Assembly: GCA_900553115.1 (NCBI GenBank)
Contig: USCF01000093.1
Location: forward strand, 1-5,111
DNA length: 5,111 bases
Source: an uncultured Alphaproteobacteria bacterium
GTDB taxonomy: Bacteria; Pseudomonadota; Alphaproteobacteria; RF32; CAG-239
Direction: 5' to 3'
Part shown: positions 1-4,619 of the stretch, piece after piece
How the letters are laid out: every line of letters starts with the position of its first letter
Position numbering within the stretch: the stretch's first letter is position 1
Translations under genes and position numbers: made by a program
Notes under the pieces: generated by a model
What the model saw: only the letters and a program-made list of their open reading frames with translations
Told to the model about the DNA's origin: nothing
Database searches by the model: none

Positions 1-45
1 GATGTGCGGACGTGACTGGAGTTCAGACGTGTGCTCTTCCGATCT
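1..45 (+). other. Illumina TruSeq/i7 adapter sequence (artefact, not genomic)
   Basis: Positions 12-45 match the 34-base Illumina index-read adapter exactly as I know it: it begins GTGACTGGAGTTC and ends GCTCTTCCGATCT. The eight bases before it, GTGCGGAC at 4-11, sit where the i7 index belongs, and the leading GAT at 1-3 fits the end of the P7 flow-cell sequence. The layout P7 end, 8-base index, adapter is therefore complete and in order. Genomic sequence starts at 46. These 45 bases should be trimmed and given no biological meaning; they also mark position 46 as an artificial end for the gene on the opposite strand. Confidence 0.97.
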
Positions 46-94
46 TTTGCCACCAGCTTTTTGGCTGCTCTTTTTTTGTTTTTTTCTTGCCCAT
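46..94 (-). CDS. 5' end of an unidentified lysine-rich protein gene, truncated by adapter
   Basis: On the minus strand an ATG (complement of 92-94) opens a frame that reads MGKKKTKKEQPKSWWQ before it meets the adapter at 45, giving 16 complete codons. A GAGGA ribosome binding site (complement of 99-103) lies four bases upstream of the ATG, which supports a real start. The N-terminus is strongly basic and is followed by two tryptophans; a short positively charged cytoplasmic tail ahead of a membrane segment would look like this, but too little is present to tell. The product cannot be identified. The gene is divergent from fabD, and the two share the intergenic region 95-266. The run of A/T bases makes chance coding-like sequence possible, so confidence is moderate. 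Confidence 0.5.
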
Positions 95-130
95 AATGTC
101 CTCAAAATTCAATGCATATTTATTGTCCGA

Positions 131-136
131 AGTATA
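131..136 (-). promoter_or_regulatory. possible -10 box for the leftward gene
   Basis: Read on the minus strand, 136-131 is TATACT, five of six matches to TATAAT, and lies about 37 bases upstream of the leftward ATG. No good -35 hexamer sits 16-18 bases further upstream; TTGAAC (complement of 146-151) is only nine bases away. Treat it as a weak candidate in AT-rich DNA. Confidence 0.25.
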
Positions 137-139
137 GTT

Positions 140-179
140 AAAAATGTTCAAAAAAGTATTAAAAAGAAACTTAAATAAA
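140..179. promoter_or_regulatory. helically phased A-tracts, predicted curved DNA upstream of fabD
   Basis: Runs of A occur at 140-144 (5), 150-155 (6) and 161-165 (5), with centres near 142, 152.5 and 163, that is about 10.5 bases apart and so one helical turn. A shorter AAA at 173-175 roughly keeps the phase. Phased A-tracts of this kind are known to bend DNA and may act as UP-like elements or as sites for nucleoid proteins. They lie between the two divergent genes, about 35-70 bases upstream of the fabD -35 box. The pattern is directly visible; any regulatory role is inference. Confidence 0.4.
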
Positions 180-210
180 GTGGCTATGTTAATAAAATTT
201 TTCTAAAAAC

Positions 211-238
211 TTGACATTTGATATCAGCGCTATACACT
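211..238 (+). promoter_or_regulatory. sigma70-type promoter of fabD-fabG
   Basis: A perfect TTGACA (-35) lies at 211-216. With a 16-base spacer the -10 is TACACT at 233-238, four of six matches to TATAAT; the overlapping TATACA at 231-236 matches better but is only 14 bases away. Transcription would start near 245, leaving a leader of about 20 bases before the fabD ATG. No operator or riboswitch is evident in so short a leader. Confidence 0.6.
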
Positions 239-251
239 CTGCCCAGAATAA

Positions 252-259
252 AAGGAGAA
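252..259 (+). promoter_or_regulatory. ribosome binding site of fabD
   Basis: AAGGAGAA at 252-259 contains GGAG ending nine bases before the ATG at 267. It fixes that ATG as the start, agreeing with the FabD N-terminus, where the GQGSQ motif normally begins about eight residues in. Confidence 0.75.
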
Positions 260-266
260 TATTTTA

Positions 267-1211
267 ATGAAATATGCTTTTGTGTTTCCCGGTCAAGGCT
301 CGCAATTTGTGGGTATGGGAAAAGAATTGGCCGAAAATTTTGCTTCGGCTAGAGAAGTTTTCCAAGAAGTAAATGACGCTTTATCACAGGATTTGTTCAA
401 AATTATGGTGGACGGTCCGGATAGTGCGTTGACAATGACGGCCAATACTCAGCCGGCTTTAATGGCTTTTTCAATGGCTGTTGTACGCGTTTTGGAAAAA
501 GATTTTGGAACAAAGCTGAAAGAAAAAGCTGCATTTGTAGCCGGTCATTCTTTGGGCGAATATTCTGCAGCTTGCAGCGCCGGTGTTTTTTCACTGAGTG
601 ATACGGCAAAATTACTGCGAATCCGTGGAGATGCTATGCAGAATGCCGTTCCTTTGGGAGTTGGCGGTATGGCTGCCGTTTTGGGCTTATCATATAAAGA
701 TGTGGGCGCTTTAGTTGAAGCTTGCTCAAATGATAAAGACGTTTGTGTTGCTGCCAATGATAACTCAGATGGACAAGTTGTTTTATCCGGTTCAATGACT
801 GCTATTGACCGTGCGGTTGAAATTGCAGCAGAGTTTGGAGCCCGCAAATGCGTAAAATTGGCGGTAAGCGCTCCGTTTCATAGTCCTTTTATGCGTCCGG
901 CGGCTGACGCTATGGCGCGCGCATTTATGGACGTGAAAGCACATGACGCAGAAATTCCGTTGGTTGCCAATGTTTTGGCTGAGCCTATTACGGATCATAA
1001 AGAAATTATTAAGCATTTAATTGAGCAAGTAACCGGTACGGTGCGTTGGCGCGAAACCATGGCTTATTTGCAAGAGCAAGGCGTTACGGATTTAGTGGAG
1101 CTGGGTGCCGGTAAGGTATTATCCGGCATTGCTAAACGCAGCCACAAAGAAATGAACGCTTTTTCTGTCGGTTCGGTAGAAGATATTGAAGAACTGGCAA
1201 AAAATTTATAA
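267..1211 (+). CDS. fabD: malonyl-CoA:acyl carrier protein transacylase FabD
   Basis: FabD transfers the malonyl group from malonyl-CoA to the acyl carrier protein, supplying the extender unit for type II fatty acid synthesis in the cytoplasm. The 314-residue product has the usual length for the family. Visible motifs are GQGSQ at residues 9-13, the nucleophile elbow GHSLGEYSA with catalytic Ser95 at residues 93-101, the substrate-binding arginine in RIRG (Arg120), the VSAPFHSPFM segment with catalytic His205, and the C-terminal GAGKVLSG loop. The stretch AANDNSDGQVVLSG (162-175) resembles alphaproteobacterial FabD proteins as I remember them. The start is set by a good AAGGAG site. It is the first gene of an operon; fabG follows 17 bases downstream. 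All catalytic residues are intact and nothing looks broken. Confidence 0.97.
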   Translation: MKYAFVFPGQGSQFVGMGKELAENFASAREVFQEVNDALSQDLFKIMVDGPDSALTMTANTQPALMAFSMAVVRVLEKDFGTKLKEKAAFVAGHSLGEYSAACSAGVFSLSDTAKLLRIRGDAMQNAVPLGVGGMAAVLGLSYKDVGALVEACSNDKDVCVAANDNSDGQVVLSGSMTAIDRAVEIAAEFGARKCVKLAVSAPFHSPFMRPAADAMARAFMDVKAHDAEIPLVANVLAEPITDHKEIIKHLIEQVTGTVRWRETMAYLQEQGVTDLVELGAGKVLSGIAKRSHKEMNAFSVGSVEDIEELAKNL

Positions 1212-1228
1212 CAGAAAGGAATAAAAAT

Positions 1229-1966
1229 ATGTTTAGATTAGATGGTAAAGTTGCTTTGATTACCGGTGCTGCCGGCGGTTTGGGACACAAAATTGCTCAC
1301 ACTCTGCATGAACAAGGCGCTATTTTGGCTTTGACAGACATGAATGCCGAAAGATTGGAGGCTTTGAAAGCTGAATTAGGTAGCAATGCAGAATGCTTTG
1401 TTGCTAACTTGACCGATGGCGAAGCCGTTAAAAATCTGGTTAAAGAAGTAGAAGAAAAAATGGGTCGCATTGATATTTTGGTAAATAACGCCGGTTTAAC
1501 TCGCGATAATTTGTTTATCAGAATGAGCGATGAAGATTGGCAGTTGGTTTTAGATGTAAACTTGACAGCAGGCTTCAAATTGGCAAAAGCTGCAGTACGC
1601 GGTATGATGAAACGTCGTTTCGGCCGTATTATCGGTATTGCTTCGGTGGTTGGTGTTATGGGTAACGCCGGTCAGGCTAACTATTCCGCTTCTAAAGCTG
1701 GTATGATTGCTATGAATAAATGCTTGGCTCAAGAAGTTGGTTCCCGCGGTATTACCGTAAACTCTATCGCTCCTGGTTTTATCAGAACTCCAATGACAGA
1801 TGTTTTGCCTGACGATGTAAAAGCTGCTTTACTGGCTAAAATTCCAGAAGCTAAATTGGGCGAAGCTCAGGATATTGCAAATGTTGTTGCATTTTTGGCT
1901 TCTGATGAAGCTCAGTATATTACTGGTCAAACCATTCACGTTAATGGCGGTATGGCTATGATTTAA
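1229..1966 (+). CDS. fabG: 3-oxoacyl-[acyl carrier protein] reductase FabG
   Basis: FabG is the NADPH-dependent short-chain dehydrogenase that reduces 3-oxoacyl-ACP to 3-hydroxyacyl-ACP, the first reduction of each elongation cycle. The 245-residue product has the normal length. The N-terminal Rossmann fold carries TGAAGGLG (residues 12-19); NNAG lies at 86-89; and the catalytic tetrad is Asn111, Ser139, Tyr152 and Lys156 within the highly typical SVVGVMGNAGQANYSASKAG stretch. The C-terminus NGGMAMI is also typical of FabG. AGAAAGGA at 1213-1220 precedes the ATG by eight bases. It is 17 bases after fabD and surely cotranscribed. Unusually for a fabD-fabG cluster, acpP does not follow; a terminator does. 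Other SDR reductases are possible in principle, but the motif match and context make FabG the clear choice. Confidence 0.97.
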   Translation: MFRLDGKVALITGAAGGLGHKIAHTLHEQGAILALTDMNAERLEALKAELGSNAECFVANLTDGEAVKNLVKEVEEKMGRIDILVNNAGLTRDNLFIRMSDEDWQLVLDVNLTAGFKLAKAAVRGMMKRRFGRIIGIASVVGVMGNAGQANYSASKAGMIAMNKCLAQEVGSRGITVNSIAPGFIRTPMTDVLPDDVKAALLAKIPEAKLGEAQDIANVVAFLASDEAQYITGQTIHVNGGMAMI

Positions 1967-1980
1967 TCACTTTAGTGATT
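1965..1980. repeat. perfect short inverted repeat at the fabG stop codon
   Basis: AATCACT (1965-1971) and AGTGATT (1974-1980) are exact inverted copies with two bases between them, and the left arm overlaps the fabG TAA. No T-run follows, so it is not itself a terminator; it may add a small 3' stem upstream of the terminator at 1990-2021, or be chance. Confidence 0.4.
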
Positions 1981-1989
1981 GCATTTCAA

Positions 1990-2021
1990 AGGCGCTGTGA
2001 TGTTTTTCAGCGTCTTTTTTT
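1990..2021 (+). terminator. intrinsic terminator of the fabD-fabG operon
   Basis: AGGCGCTG (1990-1997) pairs with CAGCGTCT (2008-2015) over eight positions with one G-T wobble and a ten-base loop, followed by a run of T at 2015-2021. It lies 24 bases after the fabG stop and separates the fatty acid genes from the transporter. Confidence 0.85.
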
Positions 2022-2090
2022 GTGCAAAATTTTTGAGCGGCAATCTCTTTTGCATAGAAATGAATAATTTGCTGTTTTTTCTAAAATTTT

Positions 2091-2105
2091 AAGGCTTAAT
2101 GCCTT
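2091..2105. repeat. inverted repeat overlapping the -35 box, possible operator
   Basis: AAGGC (2091-2095) and GCCTT (2101-2105) form a perfect five-base inverted repeat with a five-base gap. The right arm shares two bases with the TTGACA box at 2104-2109, a position where a bound repressor or activator would affect transcription. Five-base arms occur often by chance. Confidence 0.25.
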
Positions 2106-2134
2106 GACAAAAATTGAAAATTGTACTTTATAGG
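2104..2134 (+). promoter_or_regulatory. sigma70-type promoter of the SulP transporter gene
   Basis: TTGACA at 2104-2109 is a perfect -35. The -10 is less clear: TTTATA at 2127-2132 has a 17-base spacer but matches only three of six positions, while TATAGG at 2129-2134 matches four with a 19-base spacer. Either gives a leader of about 30-35 bases. The terminator just upstream supports an independent promoter here. Confidence 0.5.
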
Positions 2135-2172
2135 TGGCGAAAAAGAATTTATAGAAAGAATCAGAGGAAAAG

Positions 2173-3909
2173 ATGTTAAAAAAAATATGGGAAAGATTGA
2201 AGGCCGATTACACGCCTAAATCTGTAGAAATTTTGCGTAAAGGCTATAGTTTGGCACTGTTTAAACGTGATTGTATTTCTGGTTTGACAGTTAGTATTGT
2301 GTCATTGCCGCTTGCTATGGCATTGGCGATTGCCAGTGGTTTGACACCGGCTCAAGGTTTGTACACGGCTATTGTTGCCGGTTTTGTGATTGCCTTGATG
2401 GGCGGTTCACGTTTCCAAATCGGCGGACCGACAGGCGCGTTTGCTATTGTGGTGTTTGAAGTATTGCAAAGCTATGGCTATAATGGTTTAGTCGCTTCAA
2501 TGATTCTGACCGGTATTTTGTTGATTGTGGCCGGTTTTATGAAATTGGGCAGCTATATTAAATATATTCCATATCCGGTAATTATCGGTTTTACGGCTGG
2601 TATCGGTTTAATCTTGATTACATCTCAAGTAAAAGATTTTTTGGGTTTGACCAGAGATGATATTCCAAGCGCATTTTTGCAGCGTTGGTATGTTTATATT
2701 GTCAGCATTCCGCAAACCAATTGGGCTGCGGCTTTTATTGGATTTTTATCTTTGGCTTTATATTTGGGAATTAAAAAATTTACACCAAAAATTCCGGTTT
2801 ATTTAGGCATTCTGATTGTTACAACCATCGTTACATACTTTTTCAATTTACCGGTAGAAACAATAGGAAGTAAATATGGTGATTTGCCAAAGATGCTTCC
2901 GGCACCGGAGTTTCCAAAGATGAGTCTGGATTTGTTCCGCTTGGTATTTCCAAGTGCTTTGACAGTGGCTTTTTTGGCGGCTGTGGAATCGCTTTTGAGT
3001 GCTAAAGTTGTTGATAGTATGAGCGGTGATGTCCATAATCCTAATGCGGAATTGGTGGGCGAGGGCTTGGCTAATATTACTGCGGCAGCTTTCTTTGGCT
3101 TGCCGGCAACCGGCGCTATTGCCAGAACCGCAACCAACTATAAAGCAAACGCTTATTCTCCGGTTTCGGGAATGATGCAATCAGTATTCTTGCTGGGTTT
3201 TATGTTTTGCCTATCGCCGCTGGTTAAGTTTATCCCTCTGTCAAGTTTGGCTCTTATTTTGATAATGATTGGCTGGAATATGCTTAATTTGGATAAAATG
3301 CTTGGGTTGGTAAAATCTTTGCCGGGGGATAGATATACTTTATTGGTAACGGTGATTTTGACAGTGGTTGTAAATTTGAGTGCGGCTATAGCTGTCGGTT
3401 TTATTATGGCTGCTGTGATCTTTATGCATCGTATGAGCAAAGAAATTGAGCTGGCTAATATGGATAAAGTTCTGCCAGATGTGGATTCTGAAGTGGCGCA
3501 CGATTTGCATGATAAAGGCATTGTTGTGGTTCGAGTCGCTGGTCCGTTGTTTTTTGGTGTTGTAACCCAAATTTCAGAATTTTTCCGTCAGCTTGAAAAA
3601 AAGCCGAATGTGGTGATTATTCGTATGGGACACGTTTCTATGATTGACGCCAGCGGGGCAAATTTGATTGTTGAGTTTATTGAAAAAATGCACAAAACAC
3701 AAACAAAAGTAATTATTTCAAATATTAAAACGCAGCCAAAACGCGTGCTGCACCAAGCTTTTGCCAACGCACATGTGCGGTTGTCAGATATTTCAACAGC
3801 TTCAAACTATGAAAATGCTGTCAAAATGGCAAAGCGCTATGTAAGCCGTAAAAATAAAGCTAATGCGGTAAAAGAGGCCGCGGTTGCAGCAACTATAGCA
3901 GCTGAATAA
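2173..3909 (+). CDS. SulP (SLC26) family anion transporter with C-terminal STAS domain
   Basis: An inner-membrane secondary transporter of inorganic or small organic anions. Family members carry sulfate, bicarbonate or dicarboxylates, and the substrate cannot be read from this sequence. The 578-residue protein has the usual length and order: a short cytoplasmic N-terminus (about 1-33), a long hydrophobic transport domain (about 34-430), and a STAS domain (about 445-555). The hallmark near the third membrane segment, QIGGPTGAF (82-90), is present, preceded by SLPLAMALAIASGL (44-57). The STAS domain has the MIDASGANLI motif with Asp492 and Ser494, the position phosphorylated in anti-sigma antagonists. 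The start ATG follows AGAGGA at 2163-2168. The gene stands alone between two terminators, with no sulfate assimilation gene or carbonic anhydrase beside it. A Lys/Ala-rich tail follows STAS. Family assignment is secure; calling it a sulfate permease would be a guess. Confidence 0.95.
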   Translation: MLKKIWERLKADYTPKSVEILRKGYSLALFKRDCISGLTVSIVSLPLAMALAIASGLTPAQGLYTAIVAGFVIALMGGSRFQIGGPTGAFAIVVFEVLQSYGYNGLVASMILTGILLIVAGFMKLGSYIKYIPYPVIIGFTAGIGLILITSQVKDFLGLTRDDIPSAFLQRWYVYIVSIPQTNWAAAFIGFLSLALYLGIKKFTPKIPVYLGILIVTTIVTYFFNLPVETIGSKYGDLPKMLPAPEFPKMSLDLFRLVFPSALTVAFLAAVESLLSAKVVDSMSGDVHNPNAELVGEGLANITAAAFFGLPATGAIARTATNYKANAYSPVSGMMQSVFLLGFMFCLSPLVKFIPLSSLALILIMIGWNMLNLDKMLGLVKSLPGDRYTLLVTVILTVVVNLSAAIAVGFIMAAVIFMHRMSKEIELANMDKVLPDVDSEVAHDLHDKGIVVVRVAGPLFFGVVTQISEFFRQLEKKPNVVIIRMGHVSMIDASGANLIVEFIEKMHKTQTKVIISNIKTQPKRVLHQAFANAHVRLSDISTASNYENAVKMAKRYVSRKNKANAVKEAAVAATIAAE

Positions 3910-3925
3910 GCTGGGCGGCATTGCT

Positions 3926-3959
3926 AAAAAAGAGAGGCTCGCGGGCTTCTCTTTTTTTA
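3926..3959 (+). terminator. intrinsic terminator of the SulP gene
   Basis: AGAGAGGC (3931-3938) pairs with GCTTCTCT (3945-3952), eight positions with one G-T wobble and a six-base loop, followed by T at 3952-3958. The A-run at 3926-3930 can extend the stem against the T-run. It starts 17 bases after the transporter stop. The wobble pair would be an A-C mismatch on the other strand, so it fits rightward transcription best. Confidence 0.88.
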
Positions 3960-4050
3960 TTGCCAAAATTCGTTTCGATATGGGAAGAATTTCAGTTTCC
4001 TGTGGAAAAAGCGGCAGAAATATAGTATGATATATTTCACGAAGTTTTAC
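3960..4050. other. probable chimeric junction between two genomes
   Basis: Up to the terminator the DNA is AT-rich and the proteins look like a Gram-negative, perhaps an alphaproteobacterium. From about 4050 the DNA is strongly GC-rich, with Firmicutes-like ribosome binding site and genes. No insertion sequence, integrase, tRNA, direct repeat or target duplication lies between. The exact joining base cannot be fixed: because the TATGAT box at 4026-4031 seems to belong with the right-hand gene, the join is most likely between 3940 and about 4000. An assembly or ligation artefact is my preferred explanation, supported by adapter at the contig end. Confidence 0.7.
3997..4031 (+). promoter_or_regulatory. 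possible promoter for the small membrane protein gene and recD2
   Basis: TATGAT at 4026-4031 is five of six to the -10 consensus, and TATAGT overlaps it at 4021-4026. The -35 is weak: TTCCTG at 3997-4002 lies 18 bases before TATAGT, and TGTGGA at 4001-4006 lies 19 bases before TATGAT. It is well placed for a leader of about 45 bases before the GTG at 4083. Confidence 0.4.
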
Positions 4051-4070
4051 CCGGCTGCATAGGATGTGCC

Positions 4071-4078
4071 GGAGGTGG
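4071..4078 (+). promoter_or_regulatory. strong ribosome binding site selecting a GTG start
   Basis: GGAGGTGG at 4071-4078 includes a full GGAGG seven bases before the GTG at 4083. This spacing and strength decide the start, since the next in-frame ATG is much later and would lose the membrane segment. The long GGAGG match is typical of Firmicutes. Confidence 0.75.
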
Positions 4079-4082
4079 TTCG

Positions 4083-4619
4083 GTGATTCTCGATGTGATC
4101 TTCTGCGCGCTCTGGTGCGTGGGGATTCTGGCGCTGGTCTGGGGGCTTGCCGGCTGGCTGCTGCTGCCGCTTTCCGGGCGGCAGTCAACGGTGCTGTTTC
4201 CGGATGGGAAGGAAGGCGCGTTGGAGCGGCAGCTGCGGACGAATGCATGGCTGCATGCGGCAGGGCTTGAGCGCGGCATGGTCTATGTCGTTTGCGACGG
4301 GTTATCCTCACAGGCGCGGCAGGAGGCGGAGCTTTTTGCGCGGGACAGAGACTATCTTTGCGTTCTGACGCGCGCGCAGCTTTGCGCAATTTTGAAGATG
4401 GAGAGAGAACATGACGAGGCAGGAAGAACAGATGATTCGCGGCACGGTGCAGAGCGTGCTGTTTCAGAATCCGGAAAACGGCTACTGCGTGCTGAAGGTC
4501 CGCAGCGAGCAGGGCGAGGCCGTCACGGTCGTCGGCGTCATCCCCATGTGCGTCGTGGGCGAACGGCTGGCCATCATCGGCCGCTGGACGCGCCACCAGT
4601 CGTTCGGGCAGCAGTTTGA
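4083..4619 (+). CDS. small membrane protein of unknown function; frame overruns into recD2 (true end probably near 4411)
   Basis: A GTG start with a strong ribosome binding site opens a frame whose first 109 residues look like a real protein: one membrane segment at about residues 2-30 (rich in Leu, Ile, Val, Ala, Trp, ending LLLPL), then a cytoplasmic-like domain of alternating hydrophobic and charged residues including RGMVYVVCDGLS and LFARDRDYLCVLT. I do not recognise a named family; small genes of this kind occur upstream of recD2 in GC-rich Clostridia as far as I recall, but I cannot confirm it. From about residue 110 the frame overlaps recD2 by about 209 bases and becomes Arg/Gly/His-rich, as expected for out-of-frame reading of GC-rich coding DNA. 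A TGA in the +2 frame at 4412-4414 overlaps the recD2 ATG as ATGA, so one lost base upstream would restore a normal translational-coupling overlap. Confidence 0.6.
   Translation: MILDVIFCALWCVGILALVWGLAGWLLLPLSGRQSTVLFPDGKEGALERQLRTNAWLHAAGLERGMVYVVCDGLSSQARQEAELFARDRDYLCVLTRAQLCAILKMEREHDEAGRTDDSRHGAERAVSESGKRLLRAEGPQRAGRGRHGRRRHPHVRRGRTAGHHRPLDAPPVVRAAV
4400..4403 (+). promoter_or_regulatory. ribosome binding site of recD2
   Basis: GGAG at 4400-4403, within a GGAGAGAG purine run, lies seven bases before the ATG at 4411. It sits inside the upstream coding frame, as expected for translationally coupled genes, and favours this ATG over the in-frame ATG seven codons later. Confidence 0.65.

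Larger units (their letters stand above)
2022..2172. other. intergenic region before the SulP gene
   Basis: This AT-rich stretch contains no convincing reading frame. Its recognisable content is an AAGGC/GCCTT inverted repeat at 2091-2105, a TTGACA box at 2104-2109 and the ribosome binding site before 2173. The part from 2022 to 2090 shows nothing I can name. Confidence 0.6.

Noticed and set aside
64..90. T-rich stretch as a terminator
   Set aside because: No stem with adequate arms leads into the T-runs, and the T bases are explained by lysine codons of the leftward gene on the other strand.
2799..3570. Several minus-strand open frames inside the SulP gene
   Set aside because: The plus strand encodes an unmistakable SulP transporter throughout, and the antisense products show no recognisable domain or start signal.
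2173..3909. Specific label as a sulfate permease or bicarbonate transporter
   Set aside because: SulP family substrate cannot be assigned from these motifs, and no sulfate assimilation or carbonic anhydrase gene lies nearby to decide it.
4064..4368. Two further plus-strand frames overlapping the small membrane gene
   Set aside because: They are Ala/Gly/Arg-rich shadows; the GTG frame at 4083 has the strong ribosome binding site and a coherent membrane segment.
3802..4596. Minus-strand open frame of 264 codons spanning the end of the SulP gene and the GC-rich right half
   Set aside because: It is antisense to the SulP end, the terminator, the small membrane gene and recD2, its right part is low-complexity Ala/Arg/Pro/Ser-rich, and it crosses the probable chimeric join. 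It is a by-product of GC-rich antisense reading.
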